Below are positions 43,177 through 53,122 of a stretch of 57,648 bases of DNA, piece by piece. This DNA is from Candidatus Omnitrophota bacterium (GTDB lineage Bacteria > Omnitrophota > Gorgyraeia > B26-G9): positions 1-57,648 of the forward strand of contig JAHITY010000023.1 of the NCBI GenBank assembly GCA_018817165.1, read 5' to 3'. Under the pieces are notes generated by a model that searched no databases, was not told the origin of the DNA, and worked only from the letters and a program-made list of their open reading frames with translations. Numbering within the stretch: position 1 is the stretch's first letter; each line of letters starts with the position of its first letter. The position numbers and the translations under genes were made by a program.

Positions 43177-43999
43177 CGCTGTCCCATTTTTTTCCCTTTT
43201 CAATTGAAACATCACCTGTTTCATGCACAAGTATTTTTACAGGCGGAGTTAAATCAGACGGCACCTTGATTTCACGGGTTTTAACCTTTCCGTTTTTCAT
43301 CCATGATTTTATTGTGATAGTATCTCCCAACTTCATACCTTCTGCTTCAAACCACTTATTATCAGGCGACGGCAGCGATCCATCTTCAAGTTCGAATTCA
43401 ACAGAGTCTAGCAGTTCACCATTCACGCCGTATTCAATCCCAGTCGTCGCATCATCGACATCAATAATAATTATCGGGGAAGGTATTTTATTATCTTCTG
43501 TTTGTTGTGCGAAGTCAGGGCTTGCCCCCCTAGACTCCTTGCTAAAAATCGCGATAACAACAAACTCCGATCCAAATAAAGCGAAAACCAGCCCAAATAA
43601 AGGAAAAAACCATATCGAACCATCTACTCCCGGCTCTAAAACAGCTTCGTATGGATCTTCGCTATTATAATATACCGTTACTTCTTTGCCTTCTGGATAT
43701 TTATTAACGTATCTGCTAGCAGCTGAAGAATCGCTTGAATTTGCTTGCACAAATTTGATTTTATTCCCATTAATTTTAGTATAGTTGACAGTGTATTCAT
43801 AAAGAACTTCCGCACTATAAGTTGATCCTGAATCACTATCTTGATGCGTTTCTATTTTTGATGATATTACTGTCCCCTCTACTTGCAGCCAACCTTCACT
43901 TTCTCGTGCTTTATTTACTGTTTTAAGTCCAAAAATCATTATTATAATTCCGACGATAACGAAAATTGATGAAAACGCAATTGCCCCAAATTTTTTCAT
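43169..43999 (-). CDS. DUF3592 membrane protein
   Basis: The start at 43999 follows AAAGGGGAGAAA; a TTG five codons upstream lies on that site and is not used. The 276-residue protein has TM helices at about 5-24 and 118-145, with the DUF3592 domain between (GWLQVEGTVISSKIE, then VTVYYNSEDPYEAVLEPG). A C-terminal beta-rich region (about 165-270) with DVDDATTGIEYGVNGELL is additional. DUF3592 proteins are very common in integron cassettes and gut/soil genomes; no function is known. Confidence 0.75.
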   Translation of the reverse strand: MKKFGAIAFSSIFVIVGIIIMIFGLKTVNKARESEGWLQVEGTVISSKIETHQDSDSGSTYSAEVLYEYTVNYTKINGNKIKFVQANSSDSSAASRYVNKYPEGKEVTVYYNSEDPYEAVLEPGVDGSIWFFPLFGLVFALFGSEFVVIAIFSKESRGASPDFAQQTEDNKIPSPIIIIDVDDATTGIEYGVNGELLDSVEFELEDGSLPSPDNKWFEAEGMKLGDTITIKSWMKNGKVKTREIKVPSDLTPPVKILVHETGDVSIEKGKKWDSVS

Positions 44000-44106
44000 T
44001 TTCTCCCCTTTCAATATTTTCTATTACTATTATTCACTAAAATTTTTCAATAGTTCAGACCTGCCCCCATTGTTTTTGTTTCCCAATAAAAGTATTATCT
44101 CACTAC

Positions 44107-44349
44107 CTAATTTTTTTGTTTAAATATCTTTCTTCGAATAATAATAAATGTAAATAAAACAATAATGGGTAATAACAATGCAACATAATTTAGCATTGTC
44201 AGAGGTATAACCACCAGGGGATTATGCCACCAAACTTTTTCGGGAAACCATTGCCAGCTTGAGATTGCTACTCCTACTGAAAAGCCAAAAAGAGACCCAA
44301 TTATTAACAATCCATATTTATCATAATTTTGTATAGAATTTTCATTCAT
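44107..44349 (-). CDS. Small two-helix membrane protein
   Basis: An 80-residue protein with two transmembrane helices (about 12-30 and 47-70). No family is recognised. An attC-like site lies directly upstream. Confidence 0.45.
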   Translation of the reverse strand: MNENSIQNYDKYGLLIIGSLFGFSVGVAISSWQWFPEKVWWHNPLVVIPLTMLNYVALLLPIIVLFTFIIIRRKIFKQKN

Positions 44350-44390
44350 TGTTTATTTTTCCATTATCCTTTTAAATTTCCGCTAACTTC

Positions 44391-44463
44391 CCCCTTAGCA
44401 TTTTTGCGGGGCTTTTCCCGCCGATTTATGGCTGGGAAGCAAATTTTATGATTTACCAACAAT
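44391..44463 (-). other. attC-like site with hairpin
   Basis: CGCTAAC (44391-44397) in the R' position before the 44107 gene. A stem GCGGG-CTTTT-CCCGC lies at about 44406-44422, and GAAGCAAATTTTATG at 44435 follows, in the place of the L''/R'' half. In gene sense the R' core is GTTAGCG. The R'' half lacks a clear AAC. Confidence 0.45.
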
Positions 44464-44472
44464 ACAACCATT

Positions 44473-44853
44473 TTACATGTGTTCCAATTTTTTATGAACA
44501 TATAGAAATATCAATAAGAAGCCAAAATCTAAAAACGCAAAAACAACCCAGATTAAAGGAATTACTCCAAAAGCCAAATGATAAAATACCACTGAACAAT
44601 AAGATATTTTTAACAAAATCCCATAAAGCAATAAATTCTTATTGGCTATCGGATCTCTGGCAATATTCATAAACAGAACCGCAAACGCTATCAATAACAA
44701 TGCCGGAAATTGAACATAACCTAAATGATTCGGAGGAGTAATATTAAACGTCTTACAAATCTGCAGCGGAACAATTAGAAATAAAACACCTAGAATCCCA
44801 TCATACAAAGCGGCAAATATAAAAAAAGGTTTTAGCCATTTAGGAATCTCCAT
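44473..44853 (-). CDS. Four-helix membrane protein
   Basis: A 126-residue protein with four transmembrane helices (about 8-28, 45-65, 75-92 and 97-117). It overlaps the end of the radical SAM gene by 14 bases, so it is the third gene of that operon. It resembles the DoxX-like/DUF4345 small membrane families only in layout. Confidence 0.6.
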   Translation of the reverse strand: MEIPKWLKPFFIFAALYDGILGVLFLIVPLQICKTFNITPPNHLGYVQFPALLLIAFAVLFMNIARDPIANKNLLLYGILLKISYCSVVFYHLAFGVIPLIWVVFAFLDFGFLLIFLYVHKKLEHM

Positions 44854-46180
44854 TTTTCACTCTCCTTTTTTCGCGGATATTATTGCGTAAATTATTTTTA
44901 AAATTATCCCTGCGCCAAGCAGTAAATTCCTTACTGTATAACTTAACTCCCAAATTTCTAAAACCAGATGTTAATTCATCGGCAGTCATATTATTTGGCT
45001 TAAAGTTCAAATCAAACAAAGTACATTTCCGCCATTCTTTATCCTCAATTATTCTGTTCTCTTTTTTCAAACGCGCATACAAAGGAGTACCGGGAAAGGC
45101 AGTCATAATTGTTATCTGCACTTCATATAATCCTGATTCTTTTACAAAATCAAAAATTTGATCAAATATTTCCGGACCATGACCATCTAAGCCTATAACA
45201 AAACAGCCGTTCACAGTTATCCCATGTGATTGGATTATTTTTATCGCATCCTTATATTTACTTAATCTTTTAAATTTCCAATCCGATCGGGTTTCAAGCC
45301 CTTTTAACCCTGTTAATACTGGGCTTTCAAATCCAATCAAAACCTGAGCGCAACCACTTTCCCGCATAAGGTCCAATAACTCCTCATCCTCACTAACCGA
45401 AAGATCTGTTTCTGTAAACCACTTAATATTCTTATCCTTTAATTTCACAAGCAGTTCTTTCCAATAAGCTTTGTCTACAATACTATTATCATCCGCAAAT
45501 TCAATAAAGGGATATTTCCAGATATCGAGTATTTTGTCAATCTCCTTAATAACCTTATATATCGGCTTTTGCTTATATTTACTGGTTAAAATAACAGAGC
45601 TGGCACAAAATTCGCATTTATGCGGACAACCTCTGCTGGTTTGCACAGTAAGCCGATTATATTTAGAAATATCCAACAGTTCAAAAGCAGGCATTGGCGC
45701 ATCAGCTAAATCAAATGAACCAGTCAAAGATCCATAATTTTGCTTAAGCTCCCCTTTTTCACAGTCTTTAAGCACCTGATTCCAGACCAGCTCTCCTTCC
45801 CCAATAATCACAGAGTCACAATACTTGATTGCCTCTTCAGGCAGACAGCTCACATGCGGACCGCCAATAACAACTGGAATCCCTTTTTCCTTATACCTAG
45901 CGCCAAGCTCATACGCTTCATCTATTTGAGCGCTATAGCTTGAAATAGCCACTAAATCAAAACCATTCGGAATCTCATCGATCTCTTTTAAATTAGGGAT
46001 TTCAATATACTCTATTTTATGTTCTTTAGGAGTCATTCCCGCAAGCGTTAACAATCCAAGACTAGGTAAAGAGGCGATTGTTTTACTTCTTTCCACAAAA
46101 CCAGGTAAGGTTAAACCCAGCCTCAAAAGCTCCTCATCACAAGCACGAATACCGCTCATTGCTAAAAGTCCGATTTTCAT
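44840..46180 (-). CDS. B12-binding radical SAM protein
   Basis: The start at 46180 has AAGGAG 5 bases upstream; the TTG one codon earlier is not preferred. The 446-residue protein has an N-terminal cobalamin-binding-like domain (about 1-150, GFDLVAISSYSAQIDEAYEL, IGGPHVSCLPEEAI), then a radical SAM core with C185-x3-C189-x2-C192 (RGCPHKCEFC) and FADDNSIVDK. Relatives (Mg-protoporphyrin cyclase/HpnP-like methylases) modify lipids, hopanoids or peptides. Its flanking genes both code for four-helix membrane proteins and overlap it, which favours a membrane-lipid target. Confidence 0.85.
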   Translation of the reverse strand: MKIGLLAMSGIRACDEELLRLGLTLPGFVERSKTIASLPSLGLLTLAGMTPKEHKIEYIEIPNLKEIDEIPNGFDLVAISSYSAQIDEAYELGARYKEKGIPVVIGGPHVSCLPEEAIKYCDSVIIGEGELVWNQVLKDCEKGELKQNYGSLTGSFDLADAPMPAFELLDISKYNRLTVQTSRGCPHKCEFCASSVILTSKYKQKPIYKVIKEIDKILDIWKYPFIEFADDNSIVDKAYWKELLVKLKDKNIKWFTETDLSVSEDEELLDLMRESGCAQVLIGFESPVLTGLKGLETRSDWKFKRLSKYKDAIKIIQSHGITVNGCFVIGLDGHGPEIFDQIFDFVKESGLYEVQITIMTAFPGTPLYARLKKENRIIEDKEWRKCTLFDLNFKPNNMTADELTSGFRNLGVKLYSKEFTAWRRDNFKNNLRNNIREKRRVKNGDS

Positions 46181-46581
46181 CAAATCTCCTTTTTAATATA
46201 ACCAAATGCCATTATAAATACAGCACAAGCAAATGATCCAGCCGGAATAAAAAATAAGTTCTCGAAAAATCTATTCCATATAGTCAAAAGACAAATCGTC
46301 GGCATAAAAACAGCAGCATTGATCATTGTATATGATCCGATTCTTTTATACTTCAAAGACAATTCTGCTGCATCAATACATAATCCATAAAGAATATTAG
46401 TCAACGATAAAGCCATAAAAGATAAATGTGCCAATCTTAAAAATCGCCTAGTTAAACCCGCATAACCACCCAGCCATTCCGATTTAAAAGCAAATAATCC
46501 TATCCACATGGCCATCAATATTCCAACAAACAACCAACTCCAACCAAATCTTATATTATTCAAACCTATCTTATTTTTCAT
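46180..46581 (-). CDS. Four-helix membrane protein
   Basis: A 133-residue protein with four transmembrane helices (about 12-30, 42-62, 80-100 and 106-126). Its stop overlaps the radical SAM start (TGATG). With the 44473 gene it brackets the radical SAM enzyme. No family recognised. Confidence 0.6.
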   Translation of the reverse strand: MKNKIGLNNIRFGWSWLFVGILMAMWIGLFAFKSEWLGGYAGLTRRFLRLAHLSFMALSLTNILYGLCIDAAELSLKYKRIGSYTMINAAVFMPTICLLTIWNRFFENLFFIPAGSFACAVFIMAFGYIKKEI

Positions 46582-46623
46582 TTTTTCCTTTTATTTTTTA
46601 CTTCATATATTCATTTTGACTTT

Positions 46624-49503
46624 TTAATGGTCAACTGCAATTATGCAGTACTTATTTTCGTGGTCTACACACAAAAAATAAAGTTTTCTCTCTGAACTCC
46701 CAATAAATTCCTTTAACTTGTAAACAGGATTGATTGCCTTTGTCTGTACAATCTTATACCCTTGCTCTAGGTCTTCTTCCAGCCAGACAATTCCCTCAGG
46801 GCCAAAACAAAGTATTCGCCCATCCTCTTGTTCACAAATAAAATTAAGATTTTCTACATACGTGTCCTTAATATCTAAAATGTTGATACTTTTCGATTCT
46901 ATATCACTTATTATTCGATAACCTTTATAAACCCTTTGATTCCGCTCTACGATGAGTTTCCCTTCCTTATTAATGAGTACTGGTCTTCCTGAATAAGGAA
47001 CTCTCAAATATGTATCCTTGTCTATTGTCTTCCAAACTCTGTCATAATTGTTGTAAAAATAAACACATCCTGAAGTATAATCAATAAGAGGAAGACTATA
47101 AATATTTCCAGGTTCTGTTAAAGTGCCAGTTACCCAAGCTTCGGATGGACTGGATAAACGTTCCAGTTTAATACCGCTTTCATCAGGAACAGCCAAAAAG
47201 ATATCCTGTATACAATTTTTATTAGCTAAAATCATCATCTGTTCCGTAGAATTTATTTTTATAGGACCTAAAATAGCTGGAGAATCTACTTTTACAGGCA
47301 AATCAGATAAGTCAATCCTTTTCTGTATAAAAAGAGGTCTTGAATCTTTGTATATTTCAACCTTGTTATTATCGCAAATCCATAAAATATCCTTAAATAA
47401 ACATATATTCATATTGCTTTTATTATTTTCCTTTTTTTGAGAGGCATTATCTACATAACATTTATCTGGAGCTATGCGCAATAAAAGCTCAAAGTATTTC
47501 TGAGCAAGTTCATGAAAATCCCTACCTTTCCATAAATTTTCTTCTTGTATAACATATGAAGATTCCTCAGACAAAATACAAATAGATCCATTTTTACCTG
47601 GAATTAGCTTTGTGTTTCTCTCATCAACAAATATAGGATATTGAAAGATATTTTTTCCTTCACAACAAAATATATTTCCCTTTTTTGTGTAGCTTTCTCT
47701 ATATAATTCATTCTTGTCTAATTCTTTTTTTTCATCAGGGCTTAACCAAGTTACTTTTTTATCTATGATTTTAAAATTATCTTTCTCAAAACCGGCCATA
47801 ATTCCTGAGCTGAAAAATGAATCGCTATTTGAAATGAACCATATACGTCCCTTTGAGTCCATAACAGCTTTATTGCTTGCTGGTAACAGTTTAATAGGAG
47901 GTTGCGAATGCTCATTAAAATTACTTTTATAAACCCAAAATTGTTTATTTTGATGTTTTGAATAGTCATTGTAATAATCCTTCCTAAGGAAATATATTCG
48001 TCCGTTCTTATCGCTTCCGATGCATTGCTCCATTGATTTCATAATCAAGCTTTTATCGAGCCATACGAGCGTTCCTTCTTCTATTCGTGCCAAGCCGTTT
48101 TGTGGAAGGAAAAGTACTATTCTACCCATTTCATCTCTCATAAAACGAATATTGTACCCATAATTGCCAATAGATTTATCAAAAGAGTAAACTTCATATA
48201 AATGTCCGTCATTTTTAAGATGGAAAATTCCACCCAGAGAATTTCCTGTATCATTTTCAATATATCTCAAAAGTAAATAGACTCCAGCAGCTCCTTGGTT
48301 TTCGAGAACACGCATTCCACTTATCCATCTTCCATCAAAATATTGATATCCCTGAGAAAGAAGATCTCCAATTCTTCGAATAGAGTAAGGAGACATCAAG
48401 CCTGTTATGCTGTCTATTTCATTTATAGCTCTCTCAATTTGATCAGTGGTTTTATTCAGAGTTTCATTTAATTTTCTTGTTTTATCTTCATCGTTTATTT
48501 CATTATTAAAATAATCTTCATTCTGCATAGAATGCATAACTGAGATTAAGGAGTGCTCTAATCTTTCCAGATGTATGTATTGAGAGGGAATTTTTCTCAG
48601 CTCCTGAGATATATCTCTGAAATATTTCTTGTCATAGACTGAAACTTTTTTTAATAATGGAACTAATTTATCAATATCTTTATTTTTGGCATATTCTATA
48701 ATATTATTCAGATCCTCTTCTTTTGGTTTACTATCATATTTTTCATTTAAAAAAGCGATCTTTGAACCAATAACAATCCATCGACCATCTTGACAATGAA
48801 GCGCTACTTGCATATTACTCAATGGAAAGTTTTTGTTTTCAATCTTATTGATTGCACCTTCCTTTCCATTGATTATATAAATAATGTAATCTTTATCTAT
48901 CTTCCCCTGATTTTCTGGAAGAACAATTAAATCCTCTCCTGCAGGAATAATTGAAGAATGTCGGATAATCTCTTCAGAGATAATAGGTTCGCCTGCTTCT
49001 TTTCTTAATCCATCTGATGAGTTAAAAAACCACTGGCCACCCATATTATAAGCAGAGCTATATTTAATGCCTTTAGGTATATTAATATTTTTTGTTTTAT
49101 TATTCTTTACAATTACACCTTCTTGCATTTTTCCACCAACAATAACAAGTTCCTCTTCTTTTCCCCACCCTATGACCTCTCCATCGATCATAAGATGGAA
49201 TTGGCCATTTAATTTAAGAAAACTTTTAAGAACACGATCAAAAGAGGCCCTATAATAATTATCGCCCTTATCCATAACAAAAATCGGAACATGTTCCGGT
49301 GAAGTATAAATCCTTGCGATATTACAAGGTAGTGGAACTAATCGTTTTTCTTCATTAAGATCCTTATAAATCTGTTCTCCAATAAGGTCATGTAATTCTA
49401 ATTCGTCTATAACTCCACTTGATTCATTTTTAGCTGCTATACTTTCTAAAGATAAACAAAGCATAATTGAAAAAAAGATTGTGATAAATAATTTAAATTT
49501 CAT
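46624..49503 (-). CDS. Giant secreted propeller-like protein (paralogue B)
   Basis: A 959-residue protein with signal peptide (KLFITIFFSIMLCLSLESIA). Much of it is short blade-like units with aromatic anchor pairs (SDKNGRIYFLRKDYY, MDSKGRIWFISNSD, QEDGRILCFGPEGIVWLEED), reminiscent of two-component-regulator propeller repeats. A helical insert lies at about 265-375 (a run of K/E/D-rich helices with HEAT-like spacing). It starts inside the stop of the 859-residue paralogue (ATGA overlap), so the pair is coupled. There is no enzymatic motif. Confidence 0.7.
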   Translation of the reverse strand: MKFKLFITIFFSIMLCLSLESIAAKNESSGVIDELELHDLIGEQIYKDLNEEKRLVPLPCNIARIYTSPEHVPIFVMDKGDNYYRASFDRVLKSFLKLNGQFHLMIDGEVIGWGKEEELVIVGGKMQEGVIVKNNKTKNINIPKGIKYSSAYNMGGQWFFNSSDGLRKEAGEPIISEEIIRHSSIIPAGEDLIVLPENQGKIDKDYIIYIINGKEGAINKIENKNFPLSNMQVALHCQDGRWIVIGSKIAFLNEKYDSKPKEEDLNNIIEYAKNKDIDKLVPLLKKVSVYDKKYFRDISQELRKIPSQYIHLERLEHSLISVMHSMQNEDYFNNEINDEDKTRKLNETLNKTTDQIERAINEIDSITGLMSPYSIRRIGDLLSQGYQYFDGRWISGMRVLENQGAAGVYLLLRYIENDTGNSLGGIFHLKNDGHLYEVYSFDKSIGNYGYNIRFMRDEMGRIVLFLPQNGLARIEEGTLVWLDKSLIMKSMEQCIGSDKNGRIYFLRKDYYNDYSKHQNKQFWVYKSNFNEHSQPPIKLLPASNKAVMDSKGRIWFISNSDSFFSSGIMAGFEKDNFKIIDKKVTWLSPDEKKELDKNELYRESYTKKGNIFCCEGKNIFQYPIFVDERNTKLIPGKNGSICILSEESSYVIQEENLWKGRDFHELAQKYFELLLRIAPDKCYVDNASQKKENNKSNMNICLFKDILWICDNNKVEIYKDSRPLFIQKRIDLSDLPVKVDSPAILGPIKINSTEQMMILANKNCIQDIFLAVPDESGIKLERLSSPSEAWVTGTLTEPGNIYSLPLIDYTSGCVYFYNNYDRVWKTIDKDTYLRVPYSGRPVLINKEGKLIVERNQRVYKGYRIISDIESKSINILDIKDTYVENLNFICEQEDGRILCFGPEGIVWLEEDLEQGYKIVQTKAINPVYKLKEFIGSSERKLYFLCVDHENKYCIIAVDH

Positions 49504-52079
49504 TTTTCCTCCTTAAATGCTTTATCTTCTTCTAATGCTTTTTCTGGCAAACTAATCAGATGTAAAATATTCTCTTTTTTTGAGCCGCTGGTCGTTGAAA
49601 TAAAAGCAAGATAACCTTTTCTGCTATAAAAAGATTTACTTATTTCACCTTGATATTTTTCTAAATAATAAATGTCAGCAATCTCATAATCCTTGAAGTC
49701 TGATTTTCTGTCGGCTTTCAAATGATCCATTCCAAAACTTGACCAAAGATAAACAGAACCGGGAGCATCTGAAAAAAGATAGGAAGAAGATGATGATGAA
49801 AATGGTATAACTATTTCATCGACTATTTCATTATTGCGACAGACAAAAAAAGTATTTGATTTTTTTCCTCTTATGTCATTAAGCCAAATATTTTGTGCTC
49901 CATCGCAAAGAATCGGCCAACCAGAGTCTTTTAAAGAACCTATAATTCCTTTCTCATTAACACATGTTGCTGCCTGACCAACAGAGTCGCACACTCCCAT
50001 AGACATGTTGTTTGTGGCAGGGATCCAAAGAGCCCCTGAAACATCTTTTATGCTGCTCTTCATATATACCTCTTCAGAAGTATGAGGAGCTTTTTCAAAA
50101 ACCATTTTTCCATCCTGGATATTACCAAAAAATGAACTTCCGCTATCATCTGCCAGTCCAAAATCTGTTATATAAACTTTTTCACCATTTCCTACTGTAT
50201 TGATATACCACGGTTCTCCTGTTCTGGCTCCTGCCTCCATAAGAGTTGATTTTGCATTAAACCATTTATCACTTATAAGAACGCTAAGTTTTCTTGCATC
50301 AAGAAGCCATATATTTCCGTTACTATCAGCAACTATTCCATTTACAAAACTGTAATAACACTCTTTCTCCGAAGGCATACTTGTAAAATGCTTTCTAGCA
50401 TCATCTCGATTTTTAAAAATAAGGTCTTTTAAATTTTCAGACTGAAAGACCTTATCCGGAGTAATATAAAAGTACAAGGTATCCATACAACATAAGATCC
50501 TTCCTTCCTTACCCGGGAGCATGTACTTGATCTTCCTGTTACGAAGAACTTCTGGAGCTAAATGCCAGGTTTTCCCATCATAAAATGAGAGCCCCCTTTC
50601 TTCTAAAATTGCCCAAATATTTCCATTGGAATCCACACAGAAACGTTCACTCTTCAAATCAAATGTTTCTTCTTTGAGGATTTTTCTATTATCTGCTTTT
50701 TCAGACTGATAAATCCCAGGTTTTCCTTCTTTTGTAAAGAAAACCATTCCTTCCTTCTTCATACCAATGACAGATGTAGTATTCATCTCAGGAATCTCAT
50801 CAATGAAAACTCCTTTTACAAAATCAAGTCTCCTTGGCTTAGAGCCATTATACCCCCCGATCCAAATGCTTTTACCATCAGGGCAAAGATAAGTCTTGGT
50901 CCATGCCCCAGATTCAATGAACTCCTTGCCAGAATGAAAAATCGGTTTATCTTGATAATTAAGAACAAGCAAACCATCCTCTACTTTTTCTCCTTTTTTA
51001 AGAACATTTTCAACTTTAAAAAAGCTTATCCCCGTTTGATTATCTATATGCAAACGTCTTATTTTTTCAATATTAAGGTCTCCAAATTGAGTAAAAGAAT
51101 CCTTTCCTGATTGAGTAAAAGAATCCTTTCCGGAAAGTTCTTCTAAAACCCACATAAGCTGCTCAAGAGCATTAGAATCATATGTCTCGTTTAAAGCCTT
51201 CTTAATATCATGCCTGACGTTTTCTCCAAGATTTAATATCTGTTGAGCAATATCTCTTCTAACCTCATCTGTTTCTGCAGATTTGAGAGATTCGAAAAGT
51301 CCAATAAAATCAACTTTTTTTGAAGCATTTTTGTAAGGAATAAAATCCATACTATCATAATCTTTTGTCGCCCACACCCCACCGTTAGAGGGAGTGATCT
51401 GTTCTATTTGAGTATTATAATCAATAATATGCTCCCACTTCTCATCACGCCACCTCCAGAGATCAAGAACATTACCTCGTGCAATATTTCCCCCATCATT
51501 GATCTCGGTAATTCCGACAGCCAATACTCCGAGTTTATCAGGCTCAAGATAAAGATAAACGTTATTATGATATGTCCTTTCAACTATTTTCTTAAAGCTC
51601 CATTTTTCACCATCAAAAATATGTACCCCGCTTGCTCCGATAAAAAAAAGATGCTTTCCAATTTGATAATTTGATTTACTCCTGAAATATTCATTATGTA
51701 TTGTATGATGAATCCATTCTTTACCATCATAACCGGACATTATTCGACCGTTATCTCTTAGAAACCAAATCCTTCCATTAGATTCAAACAATGCTGGTTC
51801 ACAATCATAAAGCTGCGGTTCCTTTTTATCAAATTGATTCATAATCACTTTTAGTGAAATATTTGGATCTTCTCTCATGCCGCCCATAGAACTCAATTGA
51901 TACCATATTCTATCATCAGGTCCGATATAAACTGAACTTAGCTGATGCGGGAGCATTTGCAGCATGCAATCATTTATATTAATTGGGCCTATATTGTGCG
52001 GATATTCATCTGTAGAGGAAAAACATGGTATTTCCAAAAATAGAAGAACTAAAAGAAAGAATAATAGTTTACTTTTCAT
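49500..52079 (-). CDS. Giant secreted propeller-like protein (paralogue A)
   Basis: An 859-residue protein with signal peptide (KLLFFLLVLLFLEIPCFSS). Blades of the regulator-propeller kind recur (NGRIWFLRDNGRIMSGYDGK, GNIWAILEERGLSFYDGKTW, NIWLLDARKLSVL). A short HEAT-like helical part (about 275-325) ends in a tandem SGKDSFTQ duplication. Paralogue B follows with a 4-base overlap and the lipoprotein gene precedes it by 25 bases. They probably form a secreted sensor or display complex; this is inference. Confidence 0.7.
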   Translation of the reverse strand: MKSKLLFFLLVLLFLEIPCFSSTDEYPHNIGPININDCMLQMLPHQLSSVYIGPDDRIWYQLSSMGGMREDPNISLKVIMNQFDKKEPQLYDCEPALFESNGRIWFLRDNGRIMSGYDGKEWIHHTIHNEYFRSKSNYQIGKHLFFIGASGVHIFDGEKWSFKKIVERTYHNNVYLYLEPDKLGVLAVGITEINDGGNIARGNVLDLWRWRDEKWEHIIDYNTQIEQITPSNGGVWATKDYDSMDFIPYKNASKKVDFIGLFESLKSAETDEVRRDIAQQILNLGENVRHDIKKALNETYDSNALEQLMWVLEELSGKDSFTQSGKDSFTQFGDLNIEKIRRLHIDNQTGISFFKVENVLKKGEKVEDGLLVLNYQDKPIFHSGKEFIESGAWTKTYLCPDGKSIWIGGYNGSKPRRLDFVKGVFIDEIPEMNTTSVIGMKKEGMVFFTKEGKPGIYQSEKADNRKILKEETFDLKSERFCVDSNGNIWAILEERGLSFYDGKTWHLAPEVLRNRKIKYMLPGKEGRILCCMDTLYFYITPDKVFQSENLKDLIFKNRDDARKHFTSMPSEKECYYSFVNGIVADSNGNIWLLDARKLSVLISDKWFNAKSTLMEAGARTGEPWYINTVGNGEKVYITDFGLADDSGSSFFGNIQDGKMVFEKAPHTSEEVYMKSSIKDVSGALWIPATNNMSMGVCDSVGQAATCVNEKGIIGSLKDSGWPILCDGAQNIWLNDIRGKKSNTFFVCRNNEIVDEIVIPFSSSSSSYLFSDAPGSVYLWSSFGMDHLKADRKSDFKDYEIADIYYLEKYQGEISKSFYSRKGYLAFISTTSGSKKENILHLISLPEKALEEDKAFKEEK
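51087..51134. repeat. Two tandem 24-bp units in the propeller gene
   Basis: TTGAGTAAAAGAATCCTTTC plus four bases occurs twice back to back (51087-51110 and 51111-51134, with two mismatches). It encodes SGKDSFTQ-SGKDSFTQ. A recent in-frame duplication. Confidence 0.85.
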
Positions 52080-52104
52080 AGAAAACCCCTGAATTTATTT
52101 TTTC

Positions 52105-52878
52105 TTAATTCACATCTAATTTAACTGGAATTTTATTAATTACATCAGCAAATATTTTTTTAAATGATTGCCAATCAAGAATATCACTATTTTTCTGGGA
52201 AGCAGTGTAAGAGAATACTATCTTTTCCTCAGTGACTCCCACCATTTTCATTATTACTGTCACAGTACTTTTTTCCTGCAATGATTTCCACAATCCTCGC
52301 CTCGCAATAAAACTTTTCACTTCAAGATACATTACTGTATCAATATTTTTTGGGATTACTGGCTTCATATCAATCGTTCTTAAGACTAGCGGACTTGGCT
52401 TTTCATCTTTTTCATCATCTTTGTTTAATTCTTTTAAAGTTTTTATATTGCCGTTAGCGTCTTTAACTCCCATATTCCCAAACAATAGTTTAAAAAATTC
52501 TTTACCCGAATCTTCATCGGAATCTATCCCCGTAGGATGTAAAAACTCTTTTATCGCGAGTATCGCTAACTGGTCACTTTCATTTTCAGAATCAAGTGAT
52601 TGAAATTCCTGACTATATCCTGCAATTTTATAACCTCTCTTGGTAAACTCTTCTTGTAGCATATTTTTTATATTTTCTTTTGACTCTTTGATCATTGCGG
52701 TTAGATTTTCTCTGGATATATCATAACCAACATCTAAAGTAACCTCAGTAACAATCGGCATAACATAAACTGAATTTACTGCTTGCGGATCGACAAAAAC
52801 ATCCGAACGAATATATGGAACCGTTGAACATCCTGCTAAAAATAACACAAGAAAAATAACTATTAATATTTTCTTCAT
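52105..52878 (-). CDS. Lipoprotein of the propeller operon
   Basis: A 257-residue protein with lipobox LFLAGC (lipidated C17). The mature part opens with VPYIRSDVFVDPQAVNSVYV, an MKES-rich helix (TAMIKESKENIKNMLQEEF) and a REGY-like KRGYKIAGY, features of periplasmic lipoproteins that assist assembly of surface structures (GNA1162/LpoB-like layout). It is the first gene before the two propeller genes, so a role in exporting or tethering them is plausible. Confidence 0.65.
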   Translation of the reverse strand: MKKILIVIFLVLFLAGCSTVPYIRSDVFVDPQAVNSVYVMPIVTEVTLDVGYDISRENLTAMIKESKENIKNMLQEEFTKRGYKIAGYSQEFQSLDSENESDQLAILAIKEFLHPTGIDSDEDSGKEFFKLLFGNMGVKDANGNIKTLKELNKDDEKDEKPSPLVLRTIDMKPVIPKNIDTVMYLEVKSFIARRGLWKSLQEKSTVTVIMKMVGVTEEKIVFSYTASQKNSDILDWQSFKKIFADVINKIPVKLDVN

Positions 52879-52896
52879 TTTATATCCTTTTTAATA

Positions 52897-52917
52897 CTAT
52901 AACGTTTAAGCTCAGGC
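52897..52917 (-). other. attC-like half-site
   Basis: In gene sense GCCTGAGCTTAAAC-GTTATAG, 18 bases before the lipoprotein gene. Same core as 56464. Confidence 0.5.
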
Positions 52918-53060
52918 TTTTTAGCTGATAGCCGATGGCTTATAGCTTATAGTTTTTTTACTATTGCCCATTAGTCATGAGCTATTGACTATTTTCTTAA
53001 GCAAATTTTATGATTTACCAACAAATCAGAGTTTAGCCCTTCGAAAAGCTCAGGATAAAC
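52915..53060. repeat. Roughly 150-bp dispersed repeat, copy 2
   Basis: Contains AGCTGATAGCCGATGGC, GAGCTATTGACTATTTTC, CTTAAGCAAATTTTATGATT and a TAGCG tail. Shares order and text with 39495-39640 (copy 1) and 56680-56790 (copy 3). Confidence 0.65.
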
Positions 53061-53122
53061 TTATAGCGTTAAGCGTTTAGAAAATGTCAATAGTTCAGAC
53101 CTACCCCAATTTACCTCTTATG

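Noticed and set aside
43266..43670. 134-codon plus-strand frame, Ser-rich
   Set aside because: Antisense to the DUF3592 gene; the Ser runs mirror its acidic codons.
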